Of a DNA stretch of 64,000 bases, positions 52,714-61,092 are shown in pieces. The notes under the pieces are model-generated. The model was given only the letters and a program-made list of their open reading frames with translations, searched no databases and was not told the origin of the DNA. The translations under genes were made by a program, and so were the position numbers. The stretch is from Aureispira sp. CCB-QB1. GTDB taxonomy: Bacteria > Bacteroidota > Bacteroidia > Chitinophagales > Saprospiraceae. The stretch is from positions 62,001 through 126,000 of the forward strand of contig NZ_JHBV01000031.1 in the NCBI RefSeq assembly GCF_000724545.1, read 5' to 3'. Numbering within the stretch: position 1 is the stretch's first letter; every line of letters begins with the position of its first letter.

Positions 52714-54210
52714 ATGCCAATCAGTATTCCTGTTATAACGAAAGTAAAACCAGCCCAATTAAATCCATTAAAGAGTGGTCAACGACAAATTGCAACCGAT
52801 AGAAAAGGTGCTATGATGTTGGCGGAATTGCGAGGTAATTTAGATGTTATCTCTAAATCAATTAGAGCCGCAGAAAGTGACCCAGAAGCCGATCCAATAG
52901 GTTCTTCCATTTCTAGTCTAATTGTACTAGATTGTAAAACAATTGCCGATCCCAATCCTTCTGATTACTGCGTGTTTTTTCCTGAAGCAAAAGCAGGGTC
53001 GTTCAAAAATACATTTAAAGAAATTGATAAAGTTGTCAAAAAGGGAGACAAACAAATTGCAACTTGTCAGGTTGTGTTTAATGGCAAAAAAGAAGGAGAA
53101 AACTTAATCTTGGGTATTGAAGTACTTTCTGCTTGTAAGATGAAATTAATGCCTGTAACAAAATGGCTCAATAAATTAGGCAAGCCTTATGGGGTTAAGT
53201 TCGAAGCAGGAGCAGCTACCGTTACAACCAATGAAACTGCCCCTAGTCCTGAAACAGCAACAACAGAAAGCCCCAAAAAAACAATCCTAGACCAATTGGT
53301 AGAGCGTTTGGAGGCTGTAGAAGCAAGTCATATCAATAATCCTAGTCCTGATACCTTACAAACATGGAAAGGCTTGTTAGGAAAGTTTAAAAAAGTAACC
53401 ATTCAGCGCCCAGATGATAGTTTGATACAGCAAACATTTCAGGAATGGTTAGCCAAATTTAAAGCAGCTCAAAGTGGCAATCAGGAACAAACAAACAACA
53501 ATGTACCACAGGAGGACGATGAAGCAACAATGGCTTTGAGAGCAAAAGTACAAGAGTTGGAAGACCGTCTGAATGCGGCAAAAGCCAACAGTTCTCTTAA
53601 TCTAGAAGAATTGGTTAATGAATATAGCTTCTTGATGGGAACATGCCAGCAAATTGCCGCAACACCGAATTATAAAGCAATTTTTAAGAGAGTAGGCGAT
53701 TTGAAAAAGCAATTCTCTAGCGTGTTGGATGGAGCAACAGCTGAAATTATGAATAATCAAGAGCTGAAAAAAGAGCTGATGCGCCAAATTAAAGAAGCGG
53801 CCAAAGTTGGGGCAGAATTCAAAAATGAAGCAGAGCGCTTGTGGGAGGAATTCCGTGACTATACCAAGACAATTGCTTCTCCATTAGAGGCTAGAGCAGC
53901 GTTAGAAAAAGTAGATAAAAAGATACAGGCGTTTCAGAAAAAAGTAGAAGAACGTTCTAGAGGTTTGATTCTGTTATCTAAAAAAGCAGGTGTTGGAAAT
54001 GCGACTAAAATTTCAGAGCACATGACGGCTGTACGTAGTAAAGCTACCAAAATGAAAAATGCCATACAAGCACAACTTAAAGAAGCGGATAAAACCATCC
54101 AAATTATAGAAAAATTGATGGAGGAATTTAACAAGACATTTGATGCTTCTATCCAAGCAAAAGTTGTTCAAGCGATCAATGATTTTAGAAAAATTACCTT
54201 TGAAATTTAA
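52714..54210 (+). CDS. Unknown cytosolic-type protein with alpha/beta head and long coiled-coil tail
   Basis: 498 residues, no signal peptide or lipobox. Residues 1-170 look like a compact alpha/beta domain (SSISSLIVLDCKTIADPN, CVFFPEAKAG, ATCQVVFNGKKEGENLILGIE). Residues 171-190 are a Thr/Pro/Glu-rich linker; 191-255 is helical. A Gln/Asn-rich low-complexity joint (253-268) follows, then a heptad-rich helical region to the end (270-498: ALRAKVQELEDRLNAAKA, LKKELMRQIKEAAKVG, LEKVDKKIQAFQKKVEER). The next gene starts 73 bases later on the same strand and ends in a strong shared terminator, so the two probably form one operon. I do not recognise the family. Confidence 0.8.
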   Translation: MPISIPVITKVKPAQLNPLKSGQRQIATDRKGAMMLAELRGNLDVISKSIRAAESDPEADPIGSSISSLIVLDCKTIADPNPSDYCVFFPEAKAGSFKNTFKEIDKVVKKGDKQIATCQVVFNGKKEGENLILGIEVLSACKMKLMPVTKWLNKLGKPYGVKFEAGAATVTTNETAPSPETATTESPKKTILDQLVERLEAVEASHINNPSPDTLQTWKGLLGKFKKVTIQRPDDSLIQQTFQEWLAKFKAAQSGNQEQTNNNVPQEDDEATMALRAKVQELEDRLNAAKANSSLNLEELVNEYSFLMGTCQQIAATPNYKAIFKRVGDLKKQFSSVLDGATAEIMNNQELKKELMRQIKEAAKVGAEFKNEAERLWEEFRDYTKTIASPLEARAALEKVDKKIQAFQKKVEERSRGLILLSKKAGVGNATKISEHMTAVRSKATKMKNAIQAQLKEADKTIQIIEKLMEEFNKTFDASIQAKVVQAINDFRKITFEI

Positions 54211-54283
54211 TTCAATTATCCAATTTATTCACAAAAATAATTAGCAGACAAGCACTGCTGTTAACGATAAAAAATATAAAATT

Positions 54284-56608
54284 ATGCCTTTTGATTTAGC
54301 AGAAAATAACATGAGAACCTGTAGAAGGGTCGTAAATGCAATAGATAATCACTCTATTTTTGTAACCTACCCCACTGTAAATGACTTTATTTCTAGACAA
54401 AATGATCTTGTACAATTGGCAAGTTCGGAAGCAATTCTTATCTCTAAGTACAATGGAATAAAATATTATAGAGATTGGTTGATAGAGAATATAGCTGGCA
54501 AAATTGATGCAGGGGCTGTCCAAAAAGGAAATAATGATTTGGAGTATACGACTAACATCACCAATGCCTTAGGAAATCATCCCAAGCCTGTCGACGAAGG
54601 AAATCCAGTGGTAGGGGCAGCTATAAATTTGTTGGTTGCTGAGATTAAGCAAAAAGCAGCTAATATAGAAGCTGAAAATAGAGCCGATGCCTTGGCTCGT
54701 TTCCAAGACTATGTTATTGCTGAAATGAATCGAGCATATGCTGGTGATTATGCCTCAGGGCAAGAGGAGGCAACAATGGAGGAAATGTATAATATTGATG
54801 CACCAGCTGCACTAGGAGCGTTTGCAGACCAGTATGATACCGCTAGCTTTCTTAATGCAATGAAGGAGAAATTTGGAGAGGATGCTAAGGCAATAGATGG
54901 TTTACATAAAAGACAAATGAGGGAGCTATTGAGCGATGGAATTACCAAAACTCCTTTTTGGCAAGGCTTTCCTAGTGATTATGATTTGTTGGCAGGAGAT
55001 GGTTTATCCGACAAGAAAAAGGTGGAGCAAGTGCTTTTAAAAGGAAAAGCCGACCCAATTGAATTTGCCTTAAATAAAATTAGAACCAATCCAGTTGGAT
55101 ATGGAATTGAAATGGAGACAGGAGAAAAGACGGTTCAATTGGAGGGCGTTAATAATGATATCGCTAATAAGGGAATCATTTTGCCCGAAGATGTGATTCG
55201 GATAAGCTTTCATAATATAGAAGGAGATATTAGAGACAGTTTGCAAGCATTTATAGATATAATCGTTGCGAATAGTGCTGATGTACAGGATTTGCTCAAT
55301 GCTCCCAATTATCAAACGTTAAAGAATGGCTTAGATGATTTTGCCCCCGAAATGCAAACGTTTATATGGATAACTTGGAGTCAAAAAAATTATGAACTAC
55401 TAATTAATAACATTAAGGGAATTAAATTGCCTCCAAAAAATAATTACACTTATGACAATACGGGGCATGTGATTATTAACTTGGTTGATGAAGTTCATAA
55501 ATTAGGATTGCACCCCTCGGTACATGATGAAGCTGCCATGAAGTATTTGTTAGATCATGGTGTTAGAACCTTGCCTACACAAGATGATACGGATGTAATT
55601 AATATTGCAAAATTTGTAGTAACAGAGCGATATGCTGATTTTTGTGCTGCTAAAAACATTGAAGGTAAGGCAGTAGCCATTGCCAAAACATCAGCTTTAT
55701 TGGCGACTGTCAATAGTATTGTAAGAGCAGTTAAGGGATCAGAGGGAAAACTAAATGATGCCTTAAATGCAGAACCAAACAATGCGGAGGAAGCATTGGA
55801 TGCTGCTAAAGATGGCTTTATTGAACTATTTAGTATTGGAGATGTACTTGCAGATTTTGCTTTAACTGTTACTGGTCTTAATATTGCCAGTGCTGTTGCT
55901 ACTATTCCAGGTTTTGTTAACGAAGCCAAAAAAGCAATGGATTTGCGTCAAGAAGCGAAAACGGAAATGAATAAGTGGACAGAGGAGCTGGAGAAACTAA
56001 ATACTGCAATGGAAAACGATGCGAATGTTCATGCTGTTAATTTGCAAAACAAAGTAGATTACGAGTCAAAGATTTTTGCTTTAGGAGTTGTCTTAACTAA
56101 AAAGCTACGCCAATTTATTTGGGATATTGTTGAAATCCTAAAAAGAGTGTTGGCTATTTGTTCTACAATCCTAAAAATAACAGGTGTTGGAGCAGTTGTA
56201 GGGTTCTCTTTAGACCTTATTAAAACTACTATCAATGCCATTCAGCAATCTTACTTTTTGGGTAGAGCGATTTACAAAAAAAGAAAAGGAACCAAAGGAC
56301 TTGACCGTCGTGCTGCTGCCGATCAATTTGTAAAGGATTGTTTTGTTGGGGGAGAGCGTTATGCCGCTGAAATTATCGTTAAGACAGGTGCTAATTCAAA
56401 GGTTAGCAACGAAAATATGAAGGCGATTACAGATCCAGATGCTTTTTTACTTCAGATAACCGAAATGTCGCATAATAGCCCTCAAGAGTTGGCTGCTTGT
56501 AAAAGCGTCATTCTTACAGATCTATTTAAGGCTTTGTCATCAAAACCAACAGCGACCCTTAGCCGCCTACTATTCCCAGGTTCAGGATTTATTAAGAGTT
56601 TTGCCTAA
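54284..56608 (+). CDS. Unknown large helical protein with two hydrophobic segments
   Basis: 774 residues, predicted mostly helical, no N-terminal signal. The first ~500 residues are soluble-looking, with Trp/Tyr-rich stretches such as TFIWITWSQKNYELL. Two hydrophobic stretches follow: about 512-545 (IGDVLADFALTVTGL, NIASAVATIPGFV) and 611-655 (FIWDIVEILKRVLAICSTI, TGVGAVVGFSLDLI). A charged helical hairpin (546-610, RQEAKTEMNKWTEELEKLN) separates them. The arrangement, hydrophobic helices within a long helical protein without a leader, resembles helical pore-forming or membrane-inserting toxins only in general layout. A basic stretch YKKRKGTKGLDRR (664-676) follows. No family recognised; partner of the 52714 gene. 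Confidence 0.82.
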   Translation: MPFDLAENNMRTCRRVVNAIDNHSIFVTYPTVNDFISRQNDLVQLASSEAILISKYNGIKYYRDWLIENIAGKIDAGAVQKGNNDLEYTTNITNALGNHPKPVDEGNPVVGAAINLLVAEIKQKAANIEAENRADALARFQDYVIAEMNRAYAGDYASGQEEATMEEMYNIDAPAALGAFADQYDTASFLNAMKEKFGEDAKAIDGLHKRQMRELLSDGITKTPFWQGFPSDYDLLAGDGLSDKKKVEQVLLKGKADPIEFALNKIRTNPVGYGIEMETGEKTVQLEGVNNDIANKGIILPEDVIRISFHNIEGDIRDSLQAFIDIIVANSADVQDLLNAPNYQTLKNGLDDFAPEMQTFIWITWSQKNYELLINNIKGIKLPPKNNYTYDNTGHVIINLVDEVHKLGLHPSVHDEAAMKYLLDHGVRTLPTQDDTDVINIAKFVVTERYADFCAAKNIEGKAVAIAKTSALLATVNSIVRAVKGSEGKLNDALNAEPNNAEEALDAAKDGFIELFSIGDVLADFALTVTGLNIASAVATIPGFVNEAKKAMDLRQEAKTEMNKWTEELEKLNTAMENDANVHAVNLQNKVDYESKIFALGVVLTKKLRQFIWDIVEILKRVLAICSTILKITGVGAVVGFSLDLIKTTINAIQQSYFLGRAIYKKRKGTKGLDRRAAADQFVKDCFVGGERYAAEIIVKTGANSKVSNENMKAITDPDAFLLQITEMSHNSPQELAACKSVILTDLFKALSSKPTATLSRLLFPGSGFIKSFA

Positions 56609-56634
56609 TAGAACATAGCTAGTATCTATTGGTG

Positions 56635-56672
56635 AGGCTATGGAGATGCCTATTGCTCCATAGCCTTTTTTT
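56635..56672 (+). terminator. Intrinsic terminator of the two-gene cassette
   Basis: AGGCTATGGAG (56635-56645) pairs perfectly with CTCCATAGCCT (56656-56666) and runs into seven T, 26 bases after the stop. It also lies just past the end of the convergent LRR gene. Confidence 0.92.
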
Positions 56673-56691
56673 ATACCATTTAAGCGATCAG

Positions 56692-58710
56692 TTATTGTCT
56701 AGCTTTTACTTTTTCTATAAATTTTTTTAGGCGCTTAGCATCTTTAGGAGGGCATTGATTAGATGTTTTAACATTCAGTGATTTTAAGTTGTTTAGTTGC
56801 TCTAGCTCTTTGGGAAAATTAGTGATAGGGTTGCCCATAAACCAATATTCTAAAGCACTCAATTCACCAATACAAAGTGGCACATTCGTTTCGGCTATTG
56901 ATAATGTCAATCGTTTGAGTTTTTGTAGTTTTCTAAGTTCTTTAGGAAGTGTGATAACATTGATTAGAAATAACTTTAACTCTTTTAGATGCGTTAAGTT
57001 TCCGATTAAAGCGCTCAGTTTTCGGATTCGATAAGCGGTTAAATCTAATTTTTCAAGCTGAGTATTTTGAAAGATAGAATAAGGTATTTTAGTGCTGCCT
57101 TCAATGTTGAGGATCATATGTTTAAATCCTTTCAGTTTTAAGTAGTCTTCTTCTTTGAATCGATGTCCTTTTAAGCGAATCGTGCTAACTTCTTTTGAAA
57201 TTTCCTCAACAGCAGGTGGTATGTGTTCTAAATACAATCCATTGACCAAACGATTGTGTGGCTTAAATTCCAATTCTTCGTAACGATTGATATAATCTCG
57301 AATGACACAAATAGAAACTTTAGAAGACATCAGGCAAAGTCCTTGTGCTTGAGTTTTTCCAGAAGCTCGATAAGTTGCATAAGCCAATAGATCCAAATCC
57401 CATCCACTAGAGCGTGCTAATTCTCTTAAGAATTGTGTGATTTTTTTATCTTCTTTAATTCTATAAGCTTGTTTTTGTAATAGCTTTTGAGTTTCGATGG
57501 ACAAATGTTGAGTCAGGTATCGATTAAAAATAAGTGTTGCCTTTTTTCGGATAGAATTATTGGTATGAAAAAGCATTAGAGCTACAATTTCTTCAACCAA
57601 ATGAGGAGGCATTCCTCCAAGTTCCATCATTTGGAGCGCAATTTCTAGGTTTTCTATGGCAGGGTTTTGCAACAACTCTTGCAGGTTTTGAGTAACCTCT
57701 GGCATTTGATATTGGAGATAAGGAGTCTCCTTTAAATCCCAAACCATTTGTTCTACAATGACCTTTTCTTGATAAGGAATGACTTGCTCTAACTGTTTTC
57801 CTGGTTTTTCGCCTAGAACAATAAAGTCAGTGGAAGGACCAATTTTTTTATCCAAAATAGCGCCAGTATCCTCCAACCATGCAGTGTACTCGCTTCGCTT
57901 AACCGTCAATTTGCCTACAATAGCCAAGCGTTTTTTATACAAAGTTTTAGGAGTGTTTAGAGGATATTTGTACAAGTATTCTAATACCATTTTACGATAT
58001 TGACTAGTATTTGCATGTAGTGCAGTATATAGAATTGTTGGAGCAACCTCTTGAACAGCCGAGAATTTTTTTTGAAAGAGCCAACACAAGCTTTTGATTG
58101 CTTGGGGATGTACTTGATTTTTATATAATAAGGTAGAACGCTTCTTGCAGAGAGCAGCAAAAAACTTATCAAAATAGTATACGTCAGGATTTTTTCTGCC
58201 GTAGGAATACCTCAATGACATTTTGCTAGGAAGTGCATAAGAAACCAACTTAGGGAGCTGCATTAATGTATCTAAAATGATTTTATTATCTAGAAGCGTA
58301 TTATACGACAGATCAATTTTTTTTAAGTGAGGGAGTTCTAAATGGCTAGGGAATTTTTCTAAAATATTATTAGAAAGATCTAATTCTTCCAACTGTTTCA
58401 TTTGATGGATGATTGCTGGCAAAGACTTTAGCCGAGCAGATTGGAGACGAAGCACTTTTAAGTTTTTTAATTGAGGCAACCAATCTGGGAGCGTGCTAAG
58501 GTTGCTAGTACCTATTTCTAATTCTTCTAGATTAGTTAGTACTTGTAACCAACTAGGAAGTTCTACATAGTCGGTATGTCCCAATGTTAAGCCTGTTAAG
58601 GTTTTTAATTTTTGGGGAATAAATTCTTCATTGTAGCTGATGTGCAAATGTGTTGTTACATCTATATTGCGAATAAATTCTTTATAGGAATAAGCTGTTT
58701 TTTTCATCAC
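56692..58710 (-). CDS. LRR-BRCT-LRR protein
   Basis: 672 residues, no signal peptide. N-terminal leucine-rich repeats (about 34-160) have the LPxxLxxLxxLExLxLxxN pattern (LPDWLPQLKNLKVLRLQSA, QMKQLEELDLSNNILEKFP). A helical linker is followed by a BRCT-like domain (about 258-330: KRLAIVGKLTVKRSEYTAWL, DTGAILDKKIGPSTDFIVLG). A helical region, perhaps HEAT-like (340-500), follows, and a second LRR block (about 510-660: LTHLKELKLFLINVITLP, LQKLKRLTLSI). BRCT domains usually mediate phospho-peptide or DNA-end interactions; joining one to two LRR blocks suggests an interaction scaffold. Function unknown. It converges with the preceding cassette. Confidence 0.82.
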   Translation of the reverse strand: MMKKTAYSYKEFIRNIDVTTHLHISYNEEFIPQKLKTLTGLTLGHTDYVELPSWLQVLTNLEELEIGTSNLSTLPDWLPQLKNLKVLRLQSARLKSLPAIIHQMKQLEELDLSNNILEKFPSHLELPHLKKIDLSYNTLLDNKIILDTLMQLPKLVSYALPSKMSLRYSYGRKNPDVYYFDKFFAALCKKRSTLLYKNQVHPQAIKSLCWLFQKKFSAVQEVAPTILYTALHANTSQYRKMVLEYLYKYPLNTPKTLYKKRLAIVGKLTVKRSEYTAWLEDTGAILDKKIGPSTDFIVLGEKPGKQLEQVIPYQEKVIVEQMVWDLKETPYLQYQMPEVTQNLQELLQNPAIENLEIALQMMELGGMPPHLVEEIVALMLFHTNNSIRKKATLIFNRYLTQHLSIETQKLLQKQAYRIKEDKKITQFLRELARSSGWDLDLLAYATYRASGKTQAQGLCLMSSKVSICVIRDYINRYEELEFKPHNRLVNGLYLEHIPPAVEEISKEVSTIRLKGHRFKEEDYLKLKGFKHMILNIEGSTKIPYSIFQNTQLEKLDLTAYRIRKLSALIGNLTHLKELKLFLINVITLPKELRKLQKLKRLTLSIAETNVPLCIGELSALEYWFMGNPITNFPKELEQLNNLKSLNVKTSNQCPPKDAKRLKKFIEKVKARQ

Positions 58711-58816
58711 TTAAGAGATTGAATAGGTTTTGAGGACTAGTGAGGATAAAAAATGAGGCTTTTTAATGTGAGAAATTTTGGACAATTACTTAAACAGTTT
58801 AAAATATCATTGGTTA

Positions 58817-59413
58817 TTAGAGCCATTCAACTTTTTCTTGAATAGGTGTTCGTTTGGCTGTTTGCGAAGGGAGTTGGTGATACCCCATAAACAAAAAGCC
58901 TAGACAGCGTTGGCGTTCTGTCAAGTTTAGAAACGTTCGACAAGCCGAAGACTTAATAGTAGCAGGAGAACTCCAATAAGCTCCAATTCCATAGGCACTA
59001 GCGCTAAGCCAAATATTCTGAACAGCCATGGCTGTTGCAGCAATTTCTTCCCATTCAGGTACCCTTTCCTGAGCGTCACGCTCCATACAAATTGCAATGA
59101 CATGTGAAGATTGTCTGGGTTTTTGAGCTGTTTTTTTGTATTTCATTTCTGAAAAATTGTCCTTAGATGCATTTTCTTTATAAAGCCCTGCCAGCAAATC
59201 TCCTAATGCGCCTAATTTTTCTCCAGTAATTACCTTAAACCTCCATGGTTCTGTCAGTCGATGGGTTGGGGCATGGTTGGCATTTTCCAATAGTTCTTCT
59301 ATTATAGGTGAAGGAATTTTTTTATCAGTATAAGAATGTGGAAAAATAGCTCGCCTAGAACGAATGATTTGAGTACTAAGAGTACCTCTTTCTAATATTG
59401 TATTTGAATTCAT
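58817..59413 (-). CDS. Nitroreductase family protein (YdjA-like)
   Basis: 198 residues from the Met at 59413 (MNSNTILERGTLSTQIIRSR); an upstream ATG at 59485 would run through two palindromes and adds unconserved residues. RSRRAIFPHSYTDKKIP and NHAPTHRLTEPWRFKVITG bind FMN. EWEEIAATAMAVQNIWLSASAYGIGAYWSSP is the second conserved block, and LGFLFMGYH ends the core. The family reduces nitro compounds, quinones or other acceptors with NAD(P)H; the natural substrate is unknown. Two palindromes just upstream suggest dedicated regulation. Confidence 0.9.
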   Translation of the reverse strand: MNSNTILERGTLSTQIIRSRRAIFPHSYTDKKIPSPIIEELLENANHAPTHRLTEPWRFKVITGEKLGALGDLLAGLYKENASKDNFSEMKYKKTAQKPRQSSHVIAICMERDAQERVPEWEEIAATAMAVQNIWLSASAYGIGAYWSSPATIKSSACRTFLNLTERQRCLGFLFMGYHQLPSQTAKRTPIQEKVEWL

Positions 59414-59427
59414 GTATTTTGTTTTTG

Positions 59428-59476
59428 AAGTTTCAGTAATTATTGAAACTTTTGTAAGTTTATGATCGTTATCATA
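59428..59476 (-). promoter_or_regulatory. Two palindromes upstream of the nitroreductase gene, possible operators
   Basis: 59428-59451 has arms AAGTTTCA and TGAAACTT with an AT centre; only one inner pair fails to match. 59461-59476 reads TATGATCGTTATCATA with six paired bases on each side. Both lie within 65 bases of the nitroreductase start and none is followed by a T run, so regulator binding is likelier than termination. Confidence 0.5.
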
Positions 59477-59665
59477 ATATAGCATATAGATGCTTCACAC
59501 AATAAGCTGCTAATTCTATCTGTTTTTTACTTGGTATTTTTTGTTTTTTATAAAAGAATATCAAGCATTATCTACTAATAAAGGTTATTTAAGTAAATTT
59601 TGTATGAGCAATAAAAATGACCGTTAACGGAGATTAGACAATGATTTCTGCGCAGCTTTGCGTCC

Positions 59666-59697
59666 GAACTAGCTTGGCGAAGCATGCAAGCTAGTTC
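59666..59697 (+). repeat. Perfect 11-base inverted repeat hairpin
   Basis: GAACTAGCTTG (59666-59676) and CAAGCTAGTTC (59687-59697) flank a 10-base loop, inside a patch (about 59645-59715) that is richer in G+C than its surroundings and starts TTCTGCGCAGC. It has the style of the other intergenic hairpin repeats but does not share their sequence. Confidence 0.6.
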
Positions 59698-59891
59698 AGC
59701 AAACAAGCAGCAAAAATCATCTAATCGTAGTGTTGGGTCTTGATTTTGCTTCTTTTATCAAGAAAAGAAGGACAGAGGAGTAAACTATTCCCTACTGTTA
59801 AAAACCAAAAGATATAGTAACTATTCCCATAACTTTTTACATGCATAACCTTTAATACTCTAAAGTTAATAATTTTTAATAGACTATAGTA

Positions 59892-60371
59892 ATGAAAATA
59901 ACGAACATCCACAAAAGAGTAATTCCTCAATCACAAGAAGAACTAGGTGCGTTATTGTTGACTTTGGCAACAAAGGAGGATAAAATTTGGCCCACCCAGC
60001 ATTGGCCTAGTATGAAATTAGATAGAGGACTTGAACAAGGATCTAAAGGTGGACATGGTCCGATTGGTTATGTGGTGCAAAAATACATCCCTAATCAATT
60101 GATTCAGTTTCAATTTTTAAATCCTAAAAATTTTGTAGGCATACACAAATTTGAAATAAAGGCATTAACAGTAGATCAAAGTCAAATCATACACACCATA
60201 GACATGGAGGCAAAAGGTACTGGGATGTTTACTTGGTTGGTAGGAATACGTTGGCTACACGATGCTTTAATCGAAGATGCTTTTGATCAAATTGAAAACC
60301 AGTTTTCAACCCAACAAAAGAAAACAAAATGGAATTGGTGGGTGAAAACACTTCGGTTTTTTCTAAAGTAA
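59892..60371 (+). CDS. SRPBCC-fold protein (polyketide cyclase/START-like), unknown ligand
   Basis: 159 residues, no signal peptide. Strand-rich middle with GGHGPIGYVVQKYIPNQLIQFQF and LNPKNFVGIHKFEI, then IIHTIDMEAKGTGMFTWL and a long C-terminal helix (HDALIEDAFDQIENQF), which is the usual layout of the SRPBCC helix-grip fold. The tail is Trp- and Lys-rich. Family members bind hydrophobic ligands or catalyse cyclisation; no hint of ligand here. 31 bases upstream of a membrane protein gene, probably co-transcribed. Confidence 0.68.
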   Translation: MKITNIHKRVIPQSQEELGALLLTLATKEDKIWPTQHWPSMKLDRGLEQGSKGGHGPIGYVVQKYIPNQLIQFQFLNPKNFVGIHKFEIKALTVDQSQIIHTIDMEAKGTGMFTWLVGIRWLHDALIEDAFDQIENQFSTQQKKTKWNWWVKTLRFFLK

Positions 60372-60402
60372 ACTATTGCTACAAGGATAAAATAATAAAA
60401 CA

Positions 60403-60861
60403 ATGAACCAACCAACCAAACAAACGTACCAAAACGATTTAATTATTCAGAGTGTTTTTTATTTGCCGATGATGGCACTATACCCCATTGGTTTTGTAGA
60501 AATAGAAGTATTTATTATAGGCGCACTACTTCAATTTTTTGTCGGAGTCACTCAAGTCTTAAGTGGGGCATTTCACAGCATACGTTATAGAGACGATACC
60601 CACAAGCGTTACTTTTTACTGGCAGTAGGGTACTTGCTGTTTTTATTTATAGGAGGTACTTTGTTAGAGTACTTGGATGTTTATTTAGGTATTTTAGATA
60701 AGGTCTTCATTATTTTATTTCTTTTTATTATTCCAGTAGGTATTGCTACTTGGTATTATCGTTTGACATGGTTGGCTTATAAGAATGCCGATGTGTTCAT
60801 GGATGGAAGCAGACAAAGCGGGGCTTTTCGGGAGGATGTGTTAGATGATGTTATGTTATAA
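60403..60861 (+). CDS. Small integral membrane protein, unknown function
   Basis: 152 residues with four predicted membrane helices (about 15-33, 37-57, 70-91, 98-120). The connecting loop carries HSIRYRDDTHKRY, and the tail (125-152) is polar. No recognised domain. It follows the SRPBCC gene at 31 bases. A weak terminator-like hairpin lies downstream at 61036. Confidence 0.7.
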   Translation: MNQPTKQTYQNDLIIQSVFYLPMMALYPIGFVEIEVFIIGALLQFFVGVTQVLSGAFHSIRYRDDTHKRYFLLAVGYLLFLFIGGTLLEYLDVYLGILDKVFIILFLFIIPVGIATWYYRLTWLAYKNADVFMDGSRQSGAFREDVLDDVML

Positions 60862-61035
60862 GTTTTATAGAGCAACATAATTTTGTAAAGCTTTATGATT
60901 GTGATTTATACACTTAATAATCCTATAAGCTAGGTGTATAGACCTTTTCTTATAATTCTTTGAATGCAATGATAGGGGGAAATAGACAAAAAGTAACCAA
61001 TAAATTGTAAGACAGTAGATCCTTTTTTTTAATAT

Positions 61036-61069
61036 AAAACTCTTTAAGCTAGACAGTTTAAAGAGTTTT
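61036..61069 (+). terminator. Possible terminator after the small membrane protein
   Basis: AAAACTCTTTAA pairs with TTAAAGAGTTTT around a 10-base loop, but the following T tract is interrupted (GTTATATT), and the stem is AT-rich. Confidence 0.4.
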
Positions 61070-61092
61070 GTTATATTAGAGAACTACCAAAC

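Larger units (their letters stand above)
59414..59891. other. Intergenic region between the nitroreductase and SRPBCC genes
   Basis: 478 bases between divergent genes. It contains two palindromes near the nitroreductase start (59428-59451 and 59461-59476) and a strong hairpin (59666-59697) in a GC-richer patch. No coding sequence is convincing. Confidence 0.6.

Noticed and set aside
55555-55929. A 124-codon minus-strand frame inside the 774-residue protein gene
   Set aside because: Ala/Ser-rich shadow of a helical coding sequence; the plus strand is uninterrupted over 2.3 kb and ends in a terminator.
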